From Circinella minor (Eukaryota > Mucoromycota > Mucoromycetes > Mucorales > Lichtheimiaceae), in NCBI GenBank assembly GCA_016758965.1, contig JAEPRB010000364.1:1-30578 (forward strand): a DNA stretch of 30,578 bases, in the 5' to 3' direction. Positions 18,895-30,432 of this stretch are shown here, in pieces. The notes beneath the pieces were generated by a model that ran no database searches, was not told the DNA's origin, and saw only the letters and a list, made by a program, of their open reading frames with translations. Made by a program: the position numbers and the translations under genes. Within the stretch, counting starts at the first letter, position 1, and the number at the start of each line of letters is the position of its first letter.

Positions 18895-19605
18895 ATGCTT
18901 TACTATTTCTTACTACTCGTTCTTACTATTGGCTTTATATTGATTCTACCTGGATATGCTCTTGCTTACTACATTTATATTATAATGGACAGTGATACAC
19001 GGTGGCATGTTCTTGATACATGCAATAAACTTAGAAACTTAATGTAATAAATTTTGATTATTATTTTTAGTATAAAAGCTCTTATTTATTCATTACCATG
19101 TATTATTAGATTAATATTTATTTATTATTGAAATGTAATTCATAGTGAACCATTGAATTTTGATTCCGGGACTTCCTTCAAAATGGAGCAATCCTCTCCT
19201 CATCCGAATGAAGAAAAAGAGGATACTTGTTCTTTTATTTCAGAAAATGTAAGTTCAAGGATGTGTTTAAAGACTATTCTATATACAATCGTTCTTGTCA
19301 TGTTTCTTTTTATTTGCTTGATGGATAGTAAAAAAAAATAAGAAAGATTATTAACGCCATTAATAATATTCGCTATATAATCTCTACAGATAATGTCATC
19401 TATGGGAACACAGCAAGAAAGATTAACAGTTGATAGCATTCTTTCCGAGCCAGGTGATGGATATGTTGAAGCCAATGGTGTATGCTATCGTTTTTATTTA
19501 CAATATCAAGTTTGTAATGATAAGGAGCATAAACATTCCCAAGAATCAGAAAGCTTTTTGGAACAAAAGGAGCTAGATAATAGCATACAGTTACCAATTA
19601 AATAA
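18895..19605 (+). CDS. Divergent fifth member E of the secreted family
   Basis: Predicted exons 18895-19043, 19146-19248 and 19390-19605 give 155 aa. Introns (GTAATA...CATAG, GTAAGT...CAG) are phase 2 then phase 0, and the second exon is 103 bp, the same architecture as genes A-D. Signal peptide MLYYFLLLVLTIGFILILPG to about residue 24 (ALA). Alignment to A is weak but ordered: YYIYIIMDSDTRWHVLDT to YCVLNKMEDGTQVKVLQT, and PGDGYVEANG to PADGYIVARG. The CC pair is gone; cysteines are at 43, 78, 116 and 126. The C-terminus is an extra acidic/polar tail (HKHSQESESFLEQKELDN). An alternative is two unrelated short ORFs at 19183 and 19393, but the in-frame splicing and matching phases favour one gene. 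Confidence 0.6.
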
Positions 19606-20441
19606 AACATTTTTTTTTTTAGTTTATATATTACTCTTTTCTTTCTTTCTTTATGATACTATTCTATCTTCACTATTAATTCAGCTATAGCTTAAGTAAA
19701 AATTGATTATTTAAGTAGCCAGTGAATAATGTGTTTAATTGAACTATTTTAGTACTGTTTTATATTTCTAAAATTATATATAAAAGGGATTTTTATTTTT
19801 TGCGAGAAATAAATGCTGTTCGGCGTAAAAAAGTTATTTTGTATATTGTATTGCATGCATCACGTTATATAATGAATAAAAGTAATTTTTAATATTTCTA
19901 ATATGATTTGTGTATACATACGATCTACTAATATATTATATAAAGAGCGTTATTTATTATCGAATTAAATTATTTGCATATAGTACAAGTTTTGCTATTT
20001 ACGATGTCATCTTTTTTTTTTTGTTCTGATAGCAATATATTCACAGATACCTTGCATTGATTGTGGAACAATAAAAGTAAAAATGTTTGATCCGAATCAG
20101 GTATGGATCATTATGAATTACTTATTCAATAACAAAGAATAATAACTTGTAAAAGGAAAATTACGATGAAGATTGATCTAGCCTCATTCAAAATAATCAA
20201 AATGATTAAATCGCCAATAATTATATAGGGTGACGCATAGCTTGGGCAATAATATATAAATATAACCTATTTCCTACAGACGGCTAATAGGGAGAAAGTT
20301 TTCCTAAATAGAATAGATCCCCCAGCCCCCACATCTCCTCCCCCCCTTTTTTTTTCTTCTAGTTAAAGCTTCCTTTTCTTAGAGAACTCTTTAAATAGAG
20401 ACAAACTTCAACTTGCGCTTTGTGTTTGTGTATGCGTGACA
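19606..20441. other. Intergenic between E and the GH27 gene
   Basis: AT-rich, with a C/T-rich block at 20319-20360 and TTTAAATAGAG at 20391 that could serve as a TATA element for the GH27 gene. A short ATG frame at 20083 (MFDPNQ, then GTATGG) does not join in phase to the GH27 exons. No other gene seen. Confidence 0.45.
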
Positions 20442-21950
20442 ATGACAAGGTTCGAATCATAATAAATTGTTTCATTTCCGGGATTTGACTCATTTTATTT
20501 TTATTAACAAAATCAATAAAACTTTTTTTTTGTTCAGTCTAGTTGGAAGTAAACCTTTACTTGGCTTTTCTACTTGGTCAACACAAATTCTTGACGACGT
20601 ACCAGGCTATGGTGGTCATACTGAACCTTGGTATATATATATATATATATATTTAAACGCACACTTTTTTTTTTTTAATTTATATTTGAAAGGGAAGCAC
20701 TCATTTATTTTATTCGTTTGTTGGAATGGGTTATATTTTTAAAAATGAAAAAAAAAAGGTTTAATGAAGAATCCTTAAAAGACATTTCGGATACCATGAA
20801 GGCCAAAATGCCACAATACGAATACATTAATATTGATTCAGGATGGTCAGAAACTTGTGACGAATATGGTCGTTGGACATATCGAAAAGATTTATTCCCT
20901 AATGGGTTACGAGCACTATCGGATCATTTGGCACGTAACCATCAACGGCTGGGATTATATATATTACCGGGAATAAGGAAAGAAGCTTTAGAAGGTCGGA
21001 TCAAGGGACATGAAAATATCCGAATTGCTGATCTGGTCACACGGAAAAAACAAGGAAACGCATTTAAAGGTGCCACCTATATGCCTGATGAACATAATGA
21101 ATATGTACAAGCGTATTATGATTCTATTGCGGATTTGTTTGAAGAATGGGGGATAGGCTATATCAAAATTGATGGATGCGGTCCAAGTAATGAACTTCAA
21201 GACATGGATACCCGAAAATGTTTGTACATGATGCACAAGGCATTTTCAAAACATAATATTTGGATTGAATTATCATGGGCATTGGATCCACAATTTGCTA
21301 ACGATTGGATAACTATTGCTAATGGTGCACGAATACATATTGATATTGAAAGTTATAGTTCAAAATCCATGACAACATCTTATCGTATTTTCCAACGCAT
21401 GTCCTATGTAGAAAAGTGGAGTCATATACAAACCGAGGGCAAGAAATTTTATATTGATTTGGATGCTGTTTTAGTCGGTATGACAGTTGATGGAAAATGT
21501 GTGGATGGATTGGATAATGATGATGTTCGAATGTCATATATTAGTTTTTGGGCATTAGTGAGTTCAGTATTTTGTATTGGTGCGGATCCACGCAAGTTGC
21601 CACAAAAGTATCTTGCCATGTTAAATCATCCCGTGATTTTGGATATCCATCAATGTGGTGTAATTGCTCGGCCCATTGGTTCTGGTAATGCTTGGTTGAA
21701 CCGTAAACAAGTATGGTGGAAAAAATTAGCGGATGGTCGATTATGTGTTGGTCTATTTAATGCTCATGTATACCCTTTTATGCTTGGTATCAGTCGTGAA
21801 GTTAAATTTGAATTTACAGAATTGGGTGTTGAAGAAGTGGAAGCCAAGGATGCATGGACTGGTGAAGTGTTAGGTCGATTTGCAAAATCATATAGTACAG
21901 TACTTCGACCTGGACAATGTCAATTATTACTACTCCATGTCATTCGCTAA
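20442..21950 (+). CDS. Divergent GH27 glycoside hydrolase (alpha-galactosidase family)
   Basis: Secure exons are 20538-20630 and 20759-21950, joined in phase 2 across a GTATATAT...AAAAG intron (HTEPW|FNEES). A tiny first exon ATGACAAG at 20442-20449 followed by GTTCGA...TTCAG joins in frame and gives 430 aa beginning MTSLVGSKPLLGFSTWS. The GTTCGA donor is non-consensus, so the start is tentative. The TIM-barrel domain has GFSTWS (usual GWNTWN), YINIDSGW, YIKIDGCG with the predicted nucleophile Asp172, and ARIHIDIES with the predicted acid/base Asp229. The usual GxYSD loop is LGLYILPGI, as in GH27 subgroups that are not classical melibiases, so substrate is uncertain. A C-terminal beta domain follows (LCVGLFNAH...DAWTGEVLG). 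No signal peptide is seen with this start, unlike secreted fungal alpha-galactosidases. Confidence 0.78.
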
Positions 21951-22192
21951 GTGTATCAATACATACTTATATTTAAATGAATTAGAAAGTTATAACCAAA
22001 ACTAAAAATGAAAGAGCAAAAAAAAAAAAAAAAAAAAAAGAAGAGTGTTTTCCCCTCCTTTTCCAAATTTTTGTATTATTTGTTTGTATATAATTATTAT
22101 ATTATTAAATAGAAAGTGGGGGGAAAAAACAAATGTACGCGTATATATTTATATATAATAGATGGTTGTTATTGTATGTGTATAATATGGTA
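21951..22192. other. Short convergent intergenic region
   Basis: Between the 3' ends of the GH27 gene (+) and the syntaxin gene (-). It contains a 20-base A run at 22020-22039, a TTTGTA-rich stretch and AATAAA-like signals. No gene seen. Confidence 0.5.
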
Positions 22193-22848
22193 TTATGATT
22201 TATGTGCTTTAGCAATTAAAATCATTATGAGTAAAAATATAAAAAGAATTAATAATAGAATAAGCTTACGCTTCCTAGTTTTGCTTTGGTAATGTGCACC
22301 CTATTATAATATATATATAAAAAATACTTAATATTCTACTATAACTCCTTTTTTTTTTTTTTTTTTTTTTTTTTTGCCTTAACCTTCTTGCCTTATTACC
22401 TTATCCAATTCTACAGTTGCTTCCTTAACCTGCACTGCTGTTTGTTCTATATTATAATCGATTCGATCCAATAAAGTACCTTGATCAATAACCAATGTCT
22501 GTAAATCTCGAAATATTTCTGCTAATTGATGTATTGATTTAGCAATTTGTGTGACTTCTCGTTCTCGTTGGTCAATAACCGCATCATTATTCTCAATAAC
22601 AGCTAATTGTGATTCTGTGAATCCCTATTAAATAGATAGATAGATATATAATTATTTATCACGTGAGTTTATAATTATTATTAATATTATGCCAAGAATA
22701 ATCATATACATCCAAGGTAACTCATGATTATTACTTTTTTGTTTTCTTACCAATTGTGTATCTTCATCTAATAAAAGTTCAGCAGCTTCATTACTTAAAT
22801 TTGATTCCAATCCTAATATATTTGCTTTACGATTTTCTTGACCTTGCA

Positions 22849-22879
<31 letters not shown>

Positions 22880-23512
22880 ATAAATTTATCAATTAAATTA
22901 TATTTCATTTTAAAGATTTTTAAAAAAAAAAAGATTACTTTGTAAATAAGTTGATTGCATCTTTCTAAAAGAAGTAGATACATCTTGTACTTTTGTTGCT
23001 AAACTTGTTTGAATATTTCGTGCTAATGCATTTTCTTGGTCTGCTCCTTGGTTACTTGAATGAATTCGTTGAATATCTCGTTTTATACGATAAAATTCCT
23101 AAAAATTGTATGAATACATTTTTGAATAAGAATATAAAGTATGACCCTCCCTGAATCTATATTCCTCTTCTTTTTTTTTATATATATATTTACGTTGGTT
23201 ATTTCAGACGTTAATTGTTCGATGGCTGCTTCATCGGATGATCTATCGTCGAAACCAGGTAATAAATGTTTACGATGCATACCCTGTAATCGAGTGACTA
23301 ATATATACCGTAAACTGATGAGCTTTATATATACATATATTATTTTAATGCCAAGTTGACTTTTATAAATGTGTGTACTTTAACATGAGTATATGAACTA
23401 TGTTTTATTTCTTTTTTTTTTATTATTATTATTACTAACTTTTATCTTTGACTTGGTCTAATGTGTCGTCTACTTCTTCAACAATGTCAACCCTATTAGC
23501 ATTTTAATTTTA

Positions 23513-23544
<32 letters not shown>

Positions 23545-23783
23545 TTGTGTTAATAAGAACCGGGTACCTAATTGAACAAAGGTCAATTAATGTATGTACC
23601 AGCATAAAAATGAAAAATAAAAACTTACCATTGAGGTGGAAGGACTGACATTTCAATAACACTATCCGAACTTTCAATTAAACCTTGTGTCTCGGAACCC
23701 GAGATTTGATGATTAGACGACCCTGTTCTTGCATATGAATTACGAAACTGCAAAAATAGCAGTGTTCGACTTCGTGTTGCCAT
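22193..23783 (-). CDS. TLG2: Syntaxin-16 / Tlg2-type Qa-SNARE
   Basis: Seven exons: 23629-23783, 23440-23492, 23194-23297, 22939-23098, 22751-22851, 22400-22624 and 22193-22300. They encode 301 aa. The start MATRSRTLLFLQFRNSYAR is typical of syntaxin-16/Tlg2. Next come PPQWVDIVEEVDDTLDQV and KITRLQGMHRKHLLPGFDD of the Habc region, then the SNARE motif GFTESQLAVIENNDAVIDQR through EIFRDLQTLVIDQGTLLDRI with the ionic-layer Gln in VIDQG, and a final-exon transmembrane anchor (KLILLLILFIFLLIMILIA) ending AKAHKS. Tlg2 mediates endosome-to-Golgi vesicle fusion and binds the SM protein Vps45 (family knowledge). Length suits the family, which often has a longer variable C-terminal tail in yeast. Introns hold AT microsatellites and a 25-base T tract (22351-22375). 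Confidence 0.92.
22855..22879. repeat. AT dinucleotide microsatellite in syntaxin intron
   Basis: An uninterrupted AT run next to the 3' splice site of intron 4 of the syntaxin gene (minus strand). Related AT runs occur at 20632-20652 (GH27 intron), 23512-23536 (followed by GT repeats) and 23788-23815 (just 5' of the syntaxin ATG). Confidence 0.9.
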
Positions 23784-23784
23784 T

Positions 23785-23820
<36 letters not shown>

Positions 23821-25015
23821 ATATATTGTCGACTCGTTAATAAAGGTTTTGAAAGAGGAAGGGAGAAAAAAAAAAAAACGTGATAAAGCTTACGCACGGA
23901 AGATGAAAAAATGCAGGTTACCAAGTTTGTTTGGTGAAATATAATTATGCACACACACATTACCCGCGTTCTTTTTCTTTCCGCACCCAGGCAACCAAAA
24001 TAAAAAATTAGACAGCATATTTTCATTTTTGTTCCTTATACGAATGCCAATTCAAACATTTCCTATTTTTTTTTATTATATATGTATAAAAATAAAAAAA
24101 CCACATATGACAAAACTATCTAATATAATTGTTAAACTTTTTTTTTTTGCTAAAAGTGTAGTTTACTATATATATTTATATGATACAGATAAATAAAGAT
24201 ACTATTTTTGTTTGACATATATAGAAGTGATAGTCATGGAGACAAGGATCTTTTACTATTATAGTAACTACATTTCAAAACGAGACGAACATTTTGTATC
24301 ATTTTACGTATGCCACAACTTCTGTTCCAAAGATTTCTTTAGATCAGTAAAGAATATAAGCAGCAAAAAAAAAAAAAAATTAAGCCAAGTTGGCAACAAC
24401 CGCTATAATATTTAAAAGGACAATATAAATACAAGCCTGTAATAAGCAACGGTAAAATACATTGCTCATAATATAAGCTTTAAATACATTAAAAATATTT
24501 CTTTAATAATCGATATAAAAGAGGAATTTACTTATTTCTGAAAAGATAAAAGACATTTGATGTTTATTAAAATAATGTGAGCAAGATAAATAATGTGCTG
24601 TACATTCTATATATTCTGTATAGCATTATTTAGCAATAGTATGAAATCAGTCGATTAAAAATGAATGTAAGGAAAAGAAGATGACTTTAAACGCAGTATA
24701 TATATATTAGCATCATCTACTACATGTTAGTTCAAAATCATTAATGCATAATGACGTTAAATATTTGCATGTTCATCCTCCTTTTTTTATGAATACATTT
24801 AATTATTTTTCACTGCTTTTTTGTCCAAAGTAACACCCCAGTCAAATATGGAAATTGTTACCATGTAAAATTATTATATGTTATGATAAAAATCCCTGAC
24901 CAAGACTTTGGATTATTAAACAACCAAGTTAGTTTGGGCATGAAGATTAAACTTAATATGAAACACCTATTTTTTTTTTTTACTTTTCCCAGTGTACATT
25001 GTTCCGTCCAAATAG

Positions 25016-25045
25016 TCATTTTTTCCAGGTAGCGGGAAAAAATGA
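25016..25045. repeat. Perfect inverted repeat, 11-bp stem
   Basis: TCATTTTTTCC pairs with GGAAAAAATGA around an 8-base loop (AGGTAGCG). AGTGTAC occurs on both sides (near 24991 and 25046). It could be a regulatory hairpin or the remnant of a transposon end; nothing in the sequence decides. Confidence 0.7.
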
Positions 25046-25511
25046 GTGTACTTTAAATTATAACATTCAATCCTAATAAAAAAAAATTATTGACTTGATA
25101 TATATTGCACGACAGTAATAAATTCATTAAGACTTTCGTTATTTATTATCTATGTATAATAATAAAGTTCTCTTTACAATGATCTTTTACAACGACATAT
25201 TTAGTTTATGTGAACTTGATTACGTAACTACTATTTTATGTGTGGATGATGAATCGATTACTTGGGGATTATCCATACATGTAAAACTCTTTTATTCTTT
25301 GTTCTACATGTTGAGTGAGGCGCAAGACACAGTTACGTATCCGATTTTACTCAATTTTCTTTTCTGGGAACATATGTGTCTACTTACATCTGTATTAGAT
25401 ATTAATCTCTTGTTTAATATGAGATAAAGAGGTAACTATTCTTATCATTATAACTAGCGTTTGCAAGCTTTAAAAGTAAGTAGTATTCTACCTTTTTCTT
25501 ATGTAATTAAC

Positions 25512-25536
25512 AGAGAGAGAGAGAGAGAGAGAGAGA
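25512..25536. repeat. AG microsatellite
   Basis: About 12 AG units, then AAGTGAGATAG. Located about 470 bp upstream of the OYE start codon. Confidence 0.95.
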
Positions 25537-25747
25537 AAGTGAGATAGAAATATTAATGTTGTCAATTATAAACTTTAGATTCGTTCGGTAACACAAGAAT
25601 AACTGATTGACTCTATTTATACTGATTATTAATACAACCATTGATTATTAATGCAACATCCCCCCTATCATTGACAGAGCTACCAACTATGTACTCATCT
25701 TGGCACAAATATACGTATAGCGTCTAATGGTCATACAAAAAATGATA

Positions 25748-25813
25748 AACAAGTGACTAACAAGTGACTAACAAATGACAAACAAATTAGTAACAAATTA
25801 GTAACAAATTATT
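25748..25813. repeat. Minisatellite with 11-bp unit
   Basis: Tandem AACAAGTGACT units grade into AACAAATTAGT units (about six in all). It lies about 200 bp upstream of the OYE start codon and may fall in its promoter. Confidence 0.85.
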
Positions 25814-26007
25814 AATGCTTATAAGCATTGCTCAAATGATACGTAAAACATATTCGGTACCCTTATTGAAAATATTACAGATATGTCAAAAAAAAAAGTT
25901 GTGTACCTTATATACAACAATAATTTTATTTATAAATAACGATCAAAATTTGTTTTTATTTTTAAATAGATATCAACACAAGTTTATTATTTAGCTACTA
26001 AAAAAAA

Positions 26008-27461
<1,454 letters not shown>

Positions 27462-28187
27462 AAACTTATTCCATTTCAAATGTATTATTCCATCATATAT
27501 TTATTGTATTCCCTGATTTTTAATAAACACACTAGAAGGTGTTTCTAATCAAACAACAATAAAAAAAAAAACTTGTTGCTGATATATGCAAACTGTAACA
27601 ATAAATTATGTTTGATGATGTTATATACAAAGGTACAAGGTTAATTTTTTTTTTTATTTAGCGCTGGTAATGATTCCCCAATAAATTGCTGAAATACTTG
27701 AGAATGTATGTAGGAAAAGAAAGTAATATTACTGAATCAATGGCATATAACTCACTAATTATTTACATGCGTTTTCATATATAATAATTCTAAATTTTTC
27801 CCGCCAAAAAACATTTCTTTTAACCGGTAGAATATCATCCATATGTCGTTTCTACCTATCTGTAAGATAACCAAGACCTTTCCATTCAACCCCTAAATAA
27901 ATTCAAATATAATATTCTCTAATTTCTGATCACTTAACAAACCGTCCCTATTCTTTTTGTTTTTTTTTCTCCCCGTATAATGCATTCGTTTTAACGTTGT
28001 TGTGTTGTAGTTCCGTATATATATATGTGCGTGTTTTTTTTTTATCAAATTTAAACGTGCGTAAACACCCCCTCCTCCACCCTCAAAAATAACCAAACAC
28101 GAAAAATAAATAAATAAACCAAATTAAAAGAAAAAAAATAATTTGTAGGAAAAAAAAAAACTAAAAGTAAATTTGAATTTATTTCGT
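27462..28187. other. Convergent intergenic region between OYE and eL18 genes
   Basis: This holds the 3' flanks of two convergent genes, with AATAAAC-type signals near 27522 and 27558 for OYE. Homopolymer A and T tracts are frequent. The 67-codon minus-strand ORF at 27893-28096 is not supported. Confidence 0.5.
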
Positions 28188-29128
28188 TTAGACCTTGAAA
28201 CCACGGCTTGCACGCTTACCACGAGCACGTTCGAACTTGCGACCCTTGGAACGAACATAAGGCTTCTTGTTCTTATGGGGACCCATACCAAAGTGCTTGA
28301 CGGCTTCACGGCTGTTCTTAGCACCACGAACCAAGACAGTGTTGGAACCAGTAGGGGCACGAAGAGCCAATTGATCCAAAGTCAAAACTTCACCACCAGC
28401 CTTCAAGATACGAGCCTTGGCAGTCTTGGAAACAGTAAGAGCAGCGAGGGAAAGCTTAGGAACTTCCAAAAGACGCGAGTCATCAGTAACTTTACCAACA
28501 ACAACCAAGGTCTTGCCTTCCTTGGCGCTCTTGACCAAACGTGAAATACTGACGGGAGGACGGTTGATGCGAGACATAAACAAACGCTTCAAGACAACCT
28601 TGTTGAAGTTGGCATCAGTACGGCGGGCAAGGAAACGGTACAACTATTCAAAGTGTTAAAAAAGAAATAAAAAATGTTAGCCAAAAAAAAAAAAAAAAGA
28701 AAAAAAAAAAAGACGATTATAACTATTATTTTTTTGCAGGAATTTTGACTTTAGAATTTTTAAATTTCTAGTATAAAAAATGACATGCCTTGACCAACAA
28801 AAGTTGGTAAACGTTCTCGGATTTAGGAGCCGTTCGGTTGGTGTTCTTAACGTGGTGGTGCTTAAGGTCGATACCCTATTGTCCATTTTTTTAAAAAAAA
28901 AATTGGGGCAAAAATAAAAATGACAATTGAAATAGTGAGGTGAGTATGAATCCAAAAAAAAAAAAAAAAAAAAAAAAATTAGGGTTGATTTAATCCATCA
29001 ATATCAAAAATACATCCATCCATTTTCAGAATGAATTATCGATTCGTTTATTCGTTTTCTTTTTGATGTATTTCGATGGATTCCTAATCGTTTCTATGGG
29101 TTTTTTTACTACTCCTTTAACTCACCAT
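28188..29128 (-). CDS. RPL18: 60S ribosomal protein L18 (eL18)
   Basis: Exons 29126-29128 (only the ATG), 28789-28875 and 28188-28643 encode 181 aa, the normal eL18 length. Exon 2 gives [20 protein letters not shown] and ends QLLLVK; exon 3 begins [20 protein letters not shown] and ends with [20 protein letters not shown], all characteristic of eL18. The protein is part of the large cytosolic ribosomal subunit. Intron 1 (250 bp) starts GTGAGT directly after the ATG. Intron 2 (145 bp) has a GC donor (AAG|GCATGT) and TAG acceptor. Codon use is biased to C/G-ending codons (AAG, ACC, GTC, TTG, GGT), unlike the AT-rich neighbours, as expected for high expression. The high-AT introns contain long A/T tracts. 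Confidence 0.96.
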
Positions 29129-30432
29129 GATGCCGAGGGATATGGAGAAAGAGGTCGGAGCACTGTTCGACAATGATCGTTAGTTTTGCTTACAACAACC
29201 GGCTACTGGAAAGCTACCGGATTTGGATATTCAAATCCCGCTATTTTTATACAATTATATTTCTTTTGCATATATAATTTTTTTTTTAATGTTAAATAGA
29301 CTGAAATTTATAGCCTTTTAAAAAAAATAAAGAATAACATGCTCATAATCAATATGTAGTTATTATTGCACCTAACAGTTCAATACCATAGTATTACAAC
29401 TGTGATTCAAAATAATACCTTTCAACAAATAACATATTGAAATATAGTTAAAAAAAAATTCATTATTACTTGATATGTATGGGAGAGTGTATTTTTGGGT
29501 TATAGATAGGTGTAAAAATTTATAAAATATAAACTTTTCGTGATCAATGTGATTTTTCAATGATGTATCCGATTGTATATTAGAGGTGGCCAATATAAAA
29601 CCACCCACTCAGCTATAGAACACCTTTTCATAAAAAAAAAATACTCAAGGTATCACTGAAAAGGAAAATGTTCCCAAAACTTATTGTGAGCGCATTATTC
29701 TTTCTATACAACTTGTTCAACCTTTATTGGATTACTACTTGGTTGTTATTGTCTTTTTGATGTAAATGATATATTGCTCAACAATAAACTGGAAGGATAT
29801 GGACTAAAATAATATGGTATTTACCCAAATTAGATCCAGCATTGTCGTTCCAGAGAAGTTTTTTCTTTTTTTTTTTTTTTATGAAATATAAGTTGTCCCC
29901 CGCAACAAATTAAAGCCTGTTGTCAACTATAATATGTCTTTTAGTCGTCAATCAGTAGAAACTTTTTGTTGTCGCTCATAATTTTTTTTTCTCCACTATT
30001 TCTTTTGGTTATGCCATTGATCCTGCCTTTACTATTGTTCTGTCATCTTCTATGTTTAAATTTATCACATTATAGATCTTTAAAAGATTTTAATATCTTT
30101 TTAATAACTCTTGATTACTTGAAAATAATATGATGAAAGAACTTCATAATGATAAGATTATAAAAGTACACCCTTTTTGACTATTATTAATAGTTATTGT
30201 GTGTACGTATTGTATGTTTTTTTTTTTTACTATGTACAAGTTATTATTATCTTTTCTTGAGGCAAATGAATGTCAATTTCCAAGTATATCTATAACAATA
30301 ACATGATGTATTTTTAGATCTATCAATATTCTCTTCTTGTAAACAACATTCCATTAAAAAAAAAGAATGCTATATATCGAACTAAAATAATTATTATAAA
30401 AGATCGAATTATATAGTATTCAACTTTTTAAT
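29129..30432. other. Intergenic region upstream of eL18, no gene seen
   Basis: The first ~120 bp (to about 29250) is the likely eL18 promoter/5' UTR and is less AT-rich (CGGCTACTGGAAAGCTACCG). The remainder is AT-rich with homopolymers. The 78-codon minus-strand ORF at 29372-29608 is F/I/Y-rich without motifs and unsupported. Confidence 0.5.

Larger units (their letters stand above)
23784..26007. other. Long intergenic region between TLG2 and the OYE gene
   Basis: This 2.2 kb stretch lies between two divergently transcribed genes and probably includes both promoters. It contains an AT microsatellite (23788-23815), a CA/GT run near 23950, an inverted repeat at 25016-25045, an AG microsatellite at 25512-25536 and an 11-bp minisatellite at 25748-25813. 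ORFs at 23729-23944, 24212-24415 and 25152-25427 (91 codons) have no recognisable motifs and I do not support them, the last least firmly. Confidence 0.5.

Noticed and set aside
19200..19475. Minus-strand ORF opposite gene E
   Set aside because: It is antisense to a better-supported spliced gene and has no motif.
20083..20100. ATGTTTGATCCGAATCAG followed by GTATGG as first exon of the GH27 gene
   Set aside because: The splice would be phase 0, but the next GH27 exon needs two preceding bases; joining it creates a stop codon within four codons.
25152..25427. 91-codon plus-strand ORF in the TLG2-OYE intergenic region
   Set aside because: Composition is slightly more coding-like than its surroundings, but there is no signal peptide, domain, splice partner or homolog I recognise.
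25501..25820. CRISPR-like direct repeats
   Set aside because: The AG run and the 11-bp units are simple tandem repeats without spacers, and the genome is eukaryotic.
28173..28544. 123-codon plus-strand ORF at the eL18 locus
   Set aside because: It is the antisense shadow of the eL18 third exon, whose GC-rich codon use opens the opposite frame.
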